Position numbers and translations under genes: made by a program
Assembly: GCF_010500815.1 (NCBI RefSeq)
Contig: NZ_JAAAMG010000025.1
Coordinates: 1-64,000 of the forward strand
Length of the DNA: 64,000 bases
DNA from: Jiella pacifica
GTDB lineage: Bacteria; Pseudomonadota; Alphaproteobacteria; Rhizobiales; Rhizobiaceae
Direction: 5' to 3'
Notes under the pieces: model-generated
Seen by the model: only the letters and a program-made list of their open reading frames with translations
Told to the model about the DNA's origin: nothing
Databases searched by the model: none
Shown: piece by piece, positions 18,576 through 26,453 of the stretch
Numbering within the stretch: the first letter of the stretch is position 1
Layout of the letters: every line of letters begins with the position of its first letter

Positions 18576-19577
18576 ATGACGCTACCGGGCCTGACCAAGG
18601 CCCGATCCATGGGGCCTGTCGCGGATGCGGTCGAGCGGGCCGGCGGCAACGTCGCTCGGGTGTTTGCCAGGGCCGAGCTGCCGCTCAAGCTGATCGACCA
18701 GCCCGAGCGAATGATCCCGCTGCGCGATCAGCTCACCCTGCTGGAATGTGCCGCCCGAGAAGTCGGAGATCTCGCGCTGCCGGCGCGCCTGTCGCTTCAG
18801 GCGGGCGTCTCCGGGCTCGGTGCCTATGGCGAGTACGCCTTGGCCGCAAAGGGCCTGGAAGCCGCGATCGCGCGCGCCAGCCTGACGATGGGATCGCTTT
18901 TGCAATCCTCGACCAGCATGCAGTTCTTCGTCCGGGATGGCCTGGCTCACTGGTTCTACGTCGTGACCGAGCGCTGCGAAGTCGGGCGACAGAAGAACGA
19001 GATCCTGGCGCTCGGCTACATGCTGGATCTCACCCGTCGATTTCTCGGCCGCAACTGGACGCCGGCGCAAACGCTCCTCTCCGGGCCGGTGCTGCAATCG
19101 AGACGTTCGGTCGAACTCGTCCTCTCGACGGACCTGTCGCTCGGCACCATCGCCGGCCTCGTCTTTCCCGCGACGGGGCTCGCCGCAGCCAATCCGTCCG
19201 TTTCGGCGACGACCACGGCCCAGGCCCCGGAAGACGATCGCCACGATCCGATCGTCAACGACGTCGTCGCCTGCGTCGAACATCTGATCGGCCTGAGGCT
19301 GCTCGAATGCCGCCCGACGGTGGATTGGGTCGCCAACCGTCTCGGCATGCCGAAGCGGTCGCTGCAGCGGCGCCTCACCGAACATGGTCTCACATTCGAA
19401 ACGCTTCTCACGGCAGTGCTCGAACGCGAAGCCGAACGCCTCCTCGCCGACCGAGGATGCTCGATCGCACGAGCGGCCTTCGAACTCGGTTATGGCGATG
19501 CCGCACATTTCAGCCGGGCGTTCCTCGGCTGGAAAGGCGTGTCGCCCCGCACCTGGCGCGCGGCGGTCATTGGCTGA
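18576..19577 (+). CDS. AraC-family regulator with N-terminal arabinose-binding-type domain
   Basis: A 333-residue regulator. The first two thirds match the PF12625-type N-terminal domain (VERAGGNVARVFARAELPL, LAHWFYVVTER). The last 100 residues hold the two AraC helix-turn-helix motifs (VDWVANRLGMPKRSLQRRLTEHG and AAFELGYGDAAHFSRAFLGW). Related regulators such as OruR and ArgR control amino-acid catabolism. It converges on the hydroxyproline epimerase gene, so control of that cluster is plausible but not shown. Confidence 0.85.
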   Translation: MTLPGLTKARSMGPVADAVERAGGNVARVFARAELPLKLIDQPERMIPLRDQLTLLECAAREVGDLALPARLSLQAGVSGLGAYGEYALAAKGLEAAIARASLTMGSLLQSSTSMQFFVRDGLAHWFYVVTERCEVGRQKNEILALGYMLDLTRRFLGRNWTPAQTLLSGPVLQSRRSVELVLSTDLSLGTIAGLVFPATGLAAANPSVSATTTAQAPEDDRHDPIVNDVVACVEHLIGLRLLECRPTVDWVANRLGMPKRSLQRRLTEHGLTFETLLTAVLEREAERLLADRGCSIARAAFELGYGDAAHFSRAFLGWKGVSPRTWRAAVIG

Positions 19578-19708
19578 GATGGACAGGCAAGGACGCCGAC
19601 AGCCGCCCGTATGCCGCTGAACCGATGCCTTCCCATAATCGCGAGGTCGATCGCTGCCGGTTGCCTCGGACGGGCGGCGGCGAACCTCCCGTTTGATGTC
19701 CGTCGGCG

Positions 19709-20710
19709 TCAGACCACCTGGAAACCCAAGGCGAAGGGGTCGCGGTCGTCGACGAAGATGGTGTTGAGGCCGGTCATGCGGGCCCAGCCGGCGATGGACG
19801 GCACGACGGCGTCGCGGTCGCCGACCTTTGCTACGGATTCGACGCGGCCCTTGAAGAGCGAACCGATGATCGATTCATGGACGAAGTCGTCGCCCGGCTT
19901 CAGCTGGCCCTTCGCCGCCCATTGGGCGATGCGCGCCGAGGTGCCCGTGCCGCAGGGCGAGCGATCGATCGCCTTGTCGCCGTAGAAGACCGCGTTGCGC
20001 GCCGAAGCGCCGGGGACGGTCGGCGCACCGGTCCACAGAATGTGCGACAGGCCGGAGATCTCAGGCTTTTCCGGATGGACGAACGTGTAGCGCTCGTTCA
20101 GCGCCCGGCGCAGCTGGCCGGACATCGCGACGAGCGCGCCGGCCGTGAAGTCCGCCATGTCGCGGAAGTTTTCCTGCGGATCGACGATGGCGTAGAAATT
20201 GCCGCCATAGGCGACGTCGACCTCGAGCCTCCCGAGCGCGTCGCTTTCGACCTCCAGCTTCTGCGAATGCAGGAAGGCGGGCACGTTGACGAGGCGCACC
20301 TCCTCGACATGCGCGCCCTCCTGGCGATAGGTCGCGACGACGACGCCCGCCGGCGTGTCGAGCCGCAGGACGCCGGGCTCGCGCGGCGTGACCAGCCCGT
20401 GCTCGATGGCCATCGTCACCGTGCCGATCGTGCCGTGGCCGCACATCGGCAGGCAGCCGGAGGTCTCGATGAAGAGGATCGCGACGTCGCAATCGGCGCG
20501 CGTCGGCGGGTAGAGGATCGAGCCGGACATCATGTCATGGCCGCGTGGCTCGAACATCAGCGCGGTCCGGATCCAGTCGAATTCGGCGAGGAAATGCGCG
20601 CGCTTTTCGATCATCGTCGCGCCCGAAAGGTTCGGCCCGCCCCCGGCGACGAGGCGGACCGGATTGCCGCAGGTGTGACCGTCGATGCAGAAGAAGGAAT
20701 GGCGGGCCAT
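19709..20710 (-). CDS. 4-hydroxyproline 2-epimerase (proline racemase family)
   Basis: A 333-residue member of the proline racemase family. It carries both catalytic cysteines: C90 in PMCGHGTIG and C253 in SPCGTGTSARIA. Two Cys mark true racemases and epimerases rather than the 3-hydroxyproline dehydratases. With a D-amino-acid dehydrogenase and a DapA-family enzyme upstream, conversion of trans-4-hydroxy-L-proline to cis-4-hydroxy-D-proline is the likely reaction. It starts 14 bases after the dehydrogenase stop, in the same operon. The ATG at 20710 gives the canonical MARHSFFCIDGHTCGNPVR start. Confidence 0.9.
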   Translation of the reverse strand: MARHSFFCIDGHTCGNPVRLVAGGGPNLSGATMIEKRAHFLAEFDWIRTALMFEPRGHDMMSGSILYPPTRADCDVAILFIETSGCLPMCGHGTIGTVTMAIEHGLVTPREPGVLRLDTPAGVVVATYRQEGAHVEEVRLVNVPAFLHSQKLEVESDALGRLEVDVAYGGNFYAIVDPQENFRDMADFTAGALVAMSGQLRRALNERYTFVHPEKPEISGLSHILWTGAPTVPGASARNAVFYGDKAIDRSPCGTGTSARIAQWAAKGQLKPGDDFVHESIIGSLFKGRVESVAKVGDRDAVVPSIAGWARMTGLNTIFVDDRDPFALGFQVV

Positions 20711-20724
20711 GGGATCGGATCCTG

Positions 20725-21981
20725 TCAGAAGCGGCTCGGGCGAAAGGGTGAAAGATCGATGGCGGGCGGGCGGTCCGTCACGAGGTCGGCGACGAGGCGG
20801 GCGGTCGCCGCCGATTGGGTGAGGCCGAGATGGCCGTGGCCGAAGGCGTGAACGACGCGCGGACTGGCGGTGGAGCGGCCGATCACCGGGAGCGAATCCG
20901 GCAGCGAGGGGCGAAAGCCCATCCACTGCCGCCCGCCCTCGGTCCGCAGGCCGGGCAGGAAGCTCTTCGCCTTGCGGAGCATCGCCTCGGACCGCCGGAA
21001 GTTCGCCGGCAGATCGAGCCCGGCAAATTCCACGGCGCCGCCGACCCGGATGCCCGAGGAAAGCCGCGAGACGACGAAGCCGTGCCCGCCGAAGGTGAGT
21101 TGACGTTTCACGTCGAAGGCATCGGCCGGCAGCGTCGTGTTGTAGCCGCGCTCGGTGTCCAGCGGGATGCGATCGCCGAGCATGGCGGCGAGCGGCTTCG
21201 ACCAGGCGCCGGCCGCAACGACGGCGTGGTGGGCGCGGATGCGCGATCCGTCCGCCAAAGCGACCGTCACACCGTCTTCATCGGTCTCGATGCCGGAGAC
21301 CTCGCCCAGCCGATGCATGGCGCCGGCAGCGGCGGCGCTCTGCCAGAGCGCATTGGCATAGTCGTAGGGGTCGGAGATCGACTGCCATCCCGGCACGAAT
21401 GTCGCATGGGTGAAGCGCGGCGACAGGCCCGGCTGGTACTCGGCAATGGCCTCGCCGGCAAGATGGCGGAATTCGATGCCCTCGCGCTCGCGCGCCGCCC
21501 AGCTCGCCCGAGTCGCATCGAGCTCCCGGCTGGATTCGTAGAGTTCGAGATTGCCGTCGGAGCGCAGAAGCGACTGCAGACCAGCCGCCTCGATCAGCCG
21601 ATGGGTCTCGCTGCGGGCGAGCCGCATCAGTCCCGCCTGGGCGCGGGTGGAATGGCGGCATGCCTCGGCCGAACTGGCGCGCCAGAAGCGCCAGAGCCAC
21701 GGCGCGATCTTCGGCAGATAGGCGGGGCGAACGCTCAAGGGGCCGAGCGGATCGGCGAGCCAGCGCGGGGCCCGGCGCATGATGCCCGGAGAGGCGAGCG
21801 GCAGGATGTCGGAAAAGGCGAAGGCGCCGGCATTGCCGAAGCTGGCACCCCTGGCGATCTCGCCGCGCTCGACGAGGATGACGCTCGAACCCCTTTCCGC
21901 CAGCACATGGGCGGAGCAGATGCCGACGATGCCGCCGCCGATGACGACGGTTTCGGCATCTCGGTCGAGCGCTCTCTTCAT
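20725..21981 (-). CDS. FAD-dependent D-amino-acid (D-hydroxyproline) dehydrogenase
   Basis: A 418-residue DadA/DAO-fold flavoprotein. The Rossmann motif VVIGGGIVGICSA lies near the start and RGASFGNAGAFAF follows. A C-terminal GGRQWMGFRPSLPDSLPVIGR and VVHAFGHGHLGLTQSAATARLVADL are typical of DadA relatives. The ATG at 21981 is preceded by GAGGG. Set between the epimerase and the DapA-family enzyme, it most likely oxidises cis-4-hydroxy-D-proline to pyrroline-4-hydroxy-2-carboxylate, feeding the respiratory chain. Other D-amino acids cannot be excluded. Confidence 0.87.
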   Translation of the reverse strand: MKRALDRDAETVVIGGGIVGICSAHVLAERGSSVILVERGEIARGASFGNAGAFAFSDILPLASPGIMRRAPRWLADPLGPLSVRPAYLPKIAPWLWRFWRASSAEACRHSTRAQAGLMRLARSETHRLIEAAGLQSLLRSDGNLELYESSRELDATRASWAAREREGIEFRHLAGEAIAEYQPGLSPRFTHATFVPGWQSISDPYDYANALWQSAAAAGAMHRLGEVSGIETDEDGVTVALADGSRIRAHHAVVAAGAWSKPLAAMLGDRIPLDTERGYNTTLPADAFDVKRQLTFGGHGFVVSRLSSGIRVGGAVEFAGLDLPANFRRSEAMLRKAKSFLPGLRTEGGRQWMGFRPSLPDSLPVIGRSTASPRVVHAFGHGHLGLTQSAATARLVADLVTDRPPAIDLSPFRPSRF

Positions 21982-22001
21982 CGGCCTACCCTCGAGACGC
22001 G

Positions 22002-22943
22002 TCAGGCGCTCTTGCCCGACCAATCGGCGTACCAGGCCTTGAAGAGGGCATATTGCGCCTCGGCGAAGGCCTTTTGTGCGGGGCTCAGTTCATCGGTCTC
22101 GTTGAAGTGCAGTCGGTATTCCTCGTCGCCGTTCAACACCATCAGGTGCTTGTAGTACAGGACGAGATCGGTGCCTTCGTCGAAGCGCGACAGAACCATC
22201 AGCGCCTCGTCCAGCTCCTGGGCCTGCCGGCGCGCCACGGGATCGCCGGCGGCGGCCTTCTCGCAGAGCGAGACGAGCTGGAGCACCTCTCGCGGCAAGG
22301 CGTTGCCGATGCCGGTGATCGCGCCGCGCGCGCCGCAGCGGACGTAGCCGTGGACGACGTTGGTGTCGACGCCGACCATCAAGGTCAGGGCGTCGTCGCC
22401 CGACGTGATGGTCTCGGCGGCGTAGGAGAGATCCTGCGCGCCGCCGAACTCCTTGAAGCCGACGAGGTTCGGATGGGCGCGACGCAGCTCGAAGAAGAGG
22501 TCGGCGCGGGTGGCGAAGCCGTAATAGGGGCTGTTGTAGATGACCGCCGGCAGGTCGCCGCCGGCCTCCAGCACGGCCGAGAAGTGCGCCCTTTGCGCTG
22601 CCGGCGAGGTGCCGCGCGACAGGACGCGGGGAATGACCATCAGCCCTTTCGCGCCGACGCTCGCCGCATGCGCCGCATGTGCCGCGGCGATCTTGGTGTT
22701 GACCGCACCCGTCCCGACGATGGTCGGCACACCGGCTTCGACGAGATGTCGCACGCCCTCCATGCGCTGCTCGTCGGTCAGAAGCGGCCAGTCGCCCATC
22801 GAGCCGCAATAGACGACCGCGTTCATGCCGAGGTCGACGAGTTCGCGTCCCTTGCGAGCCAGCGCGACGAAATCGGGCGAGCGATCGGATTTGCACGGCG
22901 TCATCAAGGCCGGGATGACACCTTGAAATACATTCGATGACAT
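22002..22943 (-). CDS. DapA-family protein, likely pyrroline-4-hydroxy-2-carboxylate deaminase
   Basis: A 313-residue Schiff-base class I aldolase-fold protein of the dihydrodipicolinate synthase family. The catalytic Lys is in VGFKEFGG and the conserved Tyr in VIYNSPYYG. AAGGAG precedes the ATG at 22943. In hydroxyproline catabolism a DapA-family deaminase turns pyrroline-4-hydroxy-2-carboxylate into alpha-ketoglutarate semialdehyde, and the two downstream genes supply the two preceding steps. The final semialdehyde dehydrogenase is not in this cluster. Family is certain; the specific reaction is inferred from context. Confidence 0.82.
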   Translation of the reverse strand: MSSNVFQGVIPALMTPCKSDRSPDFVALARKGRELVDLGMNAVVYCGSMGDWPLLTDEQRMEGVRHLVEAGVPTIVGTGAVNTKIAAAHAAHAASVGAKGLMVIPRVLSRGTSPAAQRAHFSAVLEAGGDLPAVIYNSPYYGFATRADLFFELRRAHPNLVGFKEFGGAQDLSYAAETITSGDDALTLMVGVDTNVVHGYVRCGARGAITGIGNALPREVLQLVSLCEKAAAGDPVARRQAQELDEALMVLSRFDEGTDLVLYYKHLMVLNGDEEYRLHFNETDELSPAQKAFAEAQYALFKAWYADWSGKSA

Positions 22944-23000
22944 AGGGGCGCTCCTTGGCCGGCACACGGCAATCCGTGCTCATTCATAGACCTTACAGAT

Positions 23001-23032
23001 TTTGCATATTCATTGTCGACAAAAAATATGCA
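23001..23032. promoter_or_regulatory. candidate GntR operator region before the hydroxyproline genes
   Basis: This AT-rich patch between the GntR gene and the DapA-family gene holds a perfect palindrome TTGTCGACAA at 23013-23022. The FadR/FCD class of GntR proteins often binds TTGT-ACAA-type sites. Outer arms TGCATA (23003-23008) and TATGCA (23027-23032) bracket it. The ten bases TTTGCATATT at 23001-23010 recur exactly at 26316-26325. Confidence 0.45.
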
Positions 23033-23047
23033 CCCTTCTCGAACCGT

Positions 23048-23752
23048 TCAGAGCGCCGGATGCTGACGGGCGTCCGTCGCGAGCAGGCGCTGGATCTGCG
23101 CGACGATCTGGTCGGCATGAACGCGGGCAAGCCTGTCCGCCGCCTCGACGTCGCCACGGGCGATGGCGTCGATGATCTGCGCGTGCTCGTCGACGTATCG
23201 TTCGGGCAACCGGTCGTCGAACGACTGGTAATACAGCCGCAGGAGACGTCGCCCGTCGTCGAGCAGGCGGATCATCAACGAGTGGTAGTAGGGATTGCGC
23301 CCGGCCTTGGCGATGGCAGCATGAAACTCGCGGTTGGCGGCGATCATGCCGAGCGCGTCCTGTGACGCGACGGTCTGGGCGTATTTCTCCTGAAGGTCCC
23401 GGATGCGATCGAGATCGGCAGCGCTGTGCTTCTGCGCCGCCAGCCTGGTCGTCACCCGGTACATCAAGGTGATCGCATCGAAGAAGGTGTTGAGATTCAG
23501 GAAGTCGATGTTCGAGACCATCGTCGAACGATTGGGCAGCGTCTCGACCAGCCCCTCGCCCGCGAGCCGCACCAGCGCCTCCCGGATCGGCGTGCGCGAC
23601 ATGCCGAAGCGCTCGGCCAACTGAACCTCGTCGACGGGAGTGCCCGGCGGCAGGGCCAGTTCGAGGATCTCGTCGCGCAGGACGTCATAGACCCTTTTGA
23701 CGCCCGAGCCGCGCTTGCGCTCGGTCGGGGGACTATTGTCCTTGTCTTCCAT
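23048..23752 (-). CDS. GntR-family regulator, FCD domain
   Basis: A 234-residue regulator with AGGAGG six bases before the ATG at 23752. The winged helix (RVYDVLRDEILELALPPGTPVDEVQLAERFGMSRTPIREALVRL) occupies about 15-75. The FCD ligand domain follows, with the metal/ligand His and Asp pattern in ANREFHAAIAKAGRN and DEHAQIIDAI. It is directly upstream of the hydroxyproline-type operon on the same strand and probably represses it in the absence of substrate. Palindromes in the 104-base gap downstream are candidate binding sites. Confidence 0.88.
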   Translation of the reverse strand: MEDKDNSPPTERKRGSGVKRVYDVLRDEILELALPPGTPVDEVQLAERFGMSRTPIREALVRLAGEGLVETLPNRSTMVSNIDFLNLNTFFDAITLMYRVTTRLAAQKHSAADLDRIRDLQEKYAQTVASQDALGMIAANREFHAAIAKAGRNPYYHSLMIRLLDDGRRLLRLYYQSFDDRLPERYVDEHAQIIDAIARGDVEAADRLARVHADQIVAQIQRLLATDARQHPAL

Positions 23753-23942
23753 GAGGCCTCCTGGCGGGATCGCGTACGAACTTCTAGCTGTGGCGAGGCG
23801 CTCCAAAATCGAGGAAGCCTCGCCACGGACGTCATATGCGCGTTACACTCGAACTTCCCTCAATGCCAGCGCAACGAAGCGTTGCGTCAGAACAGGGAAG
23901 CCAGACCCGCGTCTCGATCGACGACCTCGATGGGGAAGCCGC

Positions 23943-25166
23943 TCAGGCCTCGTAGCCGAACGGGTCGTCGACGCTGTGGCTGGGCGTGGTGAACCAGCGA
24001 ACCCCGTCCTCGGCCATGTAGGCGCAATCCTCGAGACGGATGCCGAACTCGCCGTAGATGCAGATCATCGGTTCGATCGAGAAGCACATGCCGACCTCCA
24101 GCGGCCGCTTGTTGTTCCTGACGATGTAGCTCTCTTCGTGGACTTCGATGCCGATGCCGTGGCCGGTGCGATGCGGCAGGCCGGGGGTCTTGTAGTCCTT
24201 CTCGAAGCCGGGAGCGGCTTCGATCAGGCCGCGGGCGCCGGCATCCACCGCTTCGCAGGGCGCGCCCAATTGCGCGGCGGCAAAGCCCGCGAGTTGCGCG
24301 GCCTTCTCCAGATCCCAGACCTCGCGCTGGCGCGCATTCGCATTGCCGAAGACGTAGGTGCGGGTCATGTCGGACCGGTAGTCGCCGAGGAAGCAGCCGA
24401 GATCCAGGAGCACCATGTCGCCATCCTTCAGGGTCTGCGGATAGTCGACGCCGTGCGGATAGGCCGTGGCCTCGCCGAACAGGACGATCGGCCGGCCGGC
24501 CTGGGGCGCCTTGCCGCCCAGGCGCCGGAAGGCTTCGAGAATGAACTCCTCGACTTCGACCGTGCCGATGCCCTCGCGCATGATGCGGGCCGCGGCCTTG
24601 TGGACCTCCAGCGTGATCTCGTTGGAACGCTGCAAAAGGGCGATCTCGCGGGCGGTCTTGACCGAGCGACAGGCGCCGGTGATCGCGGCGCCGTTGACCA
24701 GTTCGTAGCGGTTGCCCGACCGGCGCAGGCCGTCGACGTTGAAGAACGGGGCATTGGGGTCGATCGCGAGCCGGCCGGCCGAAATGCCGAGACTCTCGAC
24801 GGTTTCGATGACCAGCGCGCTCGGATCCTCGTGCTCTTCCCAGACCCGGATGTCGCCGTCGATCTTGAGCATGGACCGCGTCTTCGGCTCCTCGAAGGCG
24901 GGGCTGAGATAGACCAGCGGCCCGTCGGCGGGAAGGATGGCGCCGTGAAGCCGTTCCGTGAGCTTCAGGTTCAGGCCGGTGAAGTAATTGAGATTGACCG
25001 TCGTATCGAGATAGAGGGCGTCGATCTTCTGCTCGCGCATCAGCGCCCGGGCCTTGTCCAGCCGTGCTTCGCGGTCGGCATTGTCGATGAACTCGACGCC
25101 GCCGGACATGTCCTGCATCTTCGCCAGTTCCTGCTCAGGCGTCGATCCGCCCACACCAATGGTCAT
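23943..25166 (-). CDS. M24 metallopeptidase, Xaa-Pro peptidase/prolidase-like
   Basis: A 407-residue creatinase/prolidase-type protein with no signal peptide. All five dinuclear-metal ligands of the pita-bread fold are visible: Asp in VLLDLG, Asp in YRSDMTRT, His in HRTGHGIG, Glu in SIEPM and Glu in RLEDCAY. The family cleaves Xaa-Pro bonds, or related C-N bonds such as creatine. It lies between the metallochaperone gene (69 bases) and the GntR gene (190 bases), all on the minus strand. Release of proline or hydroxyproline from imported dipeptides would suit the cluster. Confidence 0.85.
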   Translation of the reverse strand: MTIGVGGSTPEQELAKMQDMSGGVEFIDNADREARLDKARALMREQKIDALYLDTTVNLNYFTGLNLKLTERLHGAILPADGPLVYLSPAFEEPKTRSMLKIDGDIRVWEEHEDPSALVIETVESLGISAGRLAIDPNAPFFNVDGLRRSGNRYELVNGAAITGACRSVKTAREIALLQRSNEITLEVHKAAARIMREGIGTVEVEEFILEAFRRLGGKAPQAGRPIVLFGEATAYPHGVDYPQTLKDGDMVLLDLGCFLGDYRSDMTRTYVFGNANARQREVWDLEKAAQLAGFAAAQLGAPCEAVDAGARGLIEAAPGFEKDYKTPGLPHRTGHGIGIEVHEESYIVRNNKRPLEVGMCFSIEPMICIYGEFGIRLEDCAYMAEDGVRWFTTPSHSVDDPFGYEA

Positions 25167-25235
25167 CGTGGATTTTCCTCGTTCGATGGAATTTTGAGTT
25201 TCGCTCTGGCCGGGCGACGGTTTTTCGGCCCCGGA

Positions 25236-26261
25236 TCAGTTCAACCGACAGGCATCGAGCTCCGCCTTGAAAGCGGCATCGTCCACCTGCCCGCTGAGGC
25301 CGATGGCCACGAACACGCTTTCGGCCGCTTCGACGTCGGCAATCGCGGTCATCTGCCGGCGTTTGCCGACCTGCTGGAATTCGAAGATTTCCTCCGCACC
25401 GCTCTCGCCCCGCACGCGAAGCACCCCCTTGCCGCGCAGGAGGCCGGCGCCGACCCGCTTCAGGGCCGGGCGCAACAGCTTCTCGTCCAACGGAGCATCG
25501 CTTCGCCACGACCAGGAGGAAAAGTCCTTCGTGTGAGACTCGGCCAAATGGGCTGCGTCGCAGCCGCAGTCGGGCCCGTGAACGTGATCATGGTCCCCGT
25601 GATCATGGCTGCCATGGTCGTGATGACCGCCGCTTTCCTGCGCGACGCGCTCGCCGCGGGCGGGGCCGAGAAGGACGTCGAGCGGAACGTCGCCATGCCG
25701 TGAGGGGACGATGCGCAGATGCGGCGTCAGCCCGCCGAGCTGGGTGCGCAACCTCTCTTCCTCCTCTGACGTGACGAGGTCGACCTTGTTCAGGATGAGC
25801 AGGTCGGCGCCGGTGATCTGGTCGATCGCCAGCTCCGTCGTCGCGTAGTCGAGATCGGGAAACGCGGCGGCGTCGACGAGGCAGAAAATGCCGTCGAGCC
25901 TCACGAGGCCCTGCAGCTCTTCCGAGATCATCGTGTCCGCGAGGGGAAGCGATCGCGAGACGCCGCTGGCTTCGATGACGATGCGATCGAGATCCGGTTG
26001 CGACGCGATCAAGTCGCGAATCGCCGTCACCAGTTCGGATTGGATCGTGCAGCAAACGCAGCCATTGCTGAGCGTGACGCTGTTGGCGGAACCCTCGACG
26101 ATCAGTGCCGCGTCGATGTTGATCTCGCCGAAATCATTGACCAGGACGCCTATTCGCTGGCCGCGCGGATTGGCCAGGATTTCGCGGACGAGGGTCGTCT
26201 TCCCCGCTCCGAGAAACCCTGTCAGAACGGTCGCGGGCAGTGGGTCTCGATCAGGGCTCAC
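25236..26261 (-). CDS. COG0523/CobW-family GTPase metallochaperone with His-rich linker
   Basis: A 341-residue G3E-family GTPase. Walker A is GFLGAGKTT, the metal site GCVCC (CxCC) is intact, and NKVD specifies guanine. After the GTPase domain comes a His/Asp-rich segment (GGHHDHGSHDHGDHDHVHG) and then the CobW C-terminal domain. No ATG fits; GTG at 26261 gives VSPDRDPLPATVLTG. Such proteins deliver metal, often Zn, to client enzymes. The neighbours are three metal hydrolases (M24 peptidase and two amidohydrolases), which could be clients. The start faces the amidohydrolase operon across 192 bases. Confidence 0.87.
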   Translation of the reverse strand: MSPDRDPLPATVLTGFLGAGKTTLVREILANPRGQRIGVLVNDFGEINIDAALIVEGSANSVTLSNGCVCCTIQSELVTAIRDLIASQPDLDRIVIEASGVSRSLPLADTMISEELQGLVRLDGIFCLVDAAAFPDLDYATTELAIDQITGADLLILNKVDLVTSEEEERLRTQLGGLTPHLRIVPSRHGDVPLDVLLGPARGERVAQESGGHHDHGSHDHGDHDHVHGPDCGCDAAHLAESHTKDFSSWSWRSDAPLDEKLLRPALKRVGAGLLRGKGVLRVRGESGAEEIFEFQQVGKRRQMTAIADVEAAESVFVAIGLSGQVDDAAFKAELDACRLN

Positions 26262-26315
26262 AACTTCTGCCTTTCTTTTGCACAGTGCAAAATTCCAATG
26301 CAGCTCAGCTCTTGC

Positions 26316-26338
26316 TTTGCATATTATCTGTATGCATA
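26316..26338. promoter_or_regulatory. candidate operator in the divergent metallochaperone/amidohydrolase region
   Basis: An AT-rich inverted repeat, TGCATA (26318-26323) and TATGCA (26331-26336) with a seven-base spacer, lies in an otherwise GC-rich divergent region. The segment TTTGCATATT at 26316-26325 is identical to that before the hydroxyproline genes at 23001-23010. The same regulator, probably the GntR protein, may control both arms. It does not match the alphaproteobacterial Zur box as I know it. Confidence 0.42.
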
Positions 26339-26453
26339 ATCCGCGCAAGACGCCAATTGAACCCGACCGACGGGTCCGGCGATGGAAGTTTTGCCCGCAC
26401 GTCCTCGGCGCCGTCAGGCAGGCCGAGGGCTCGTGGCTTCGAGGAGGCGTAGC

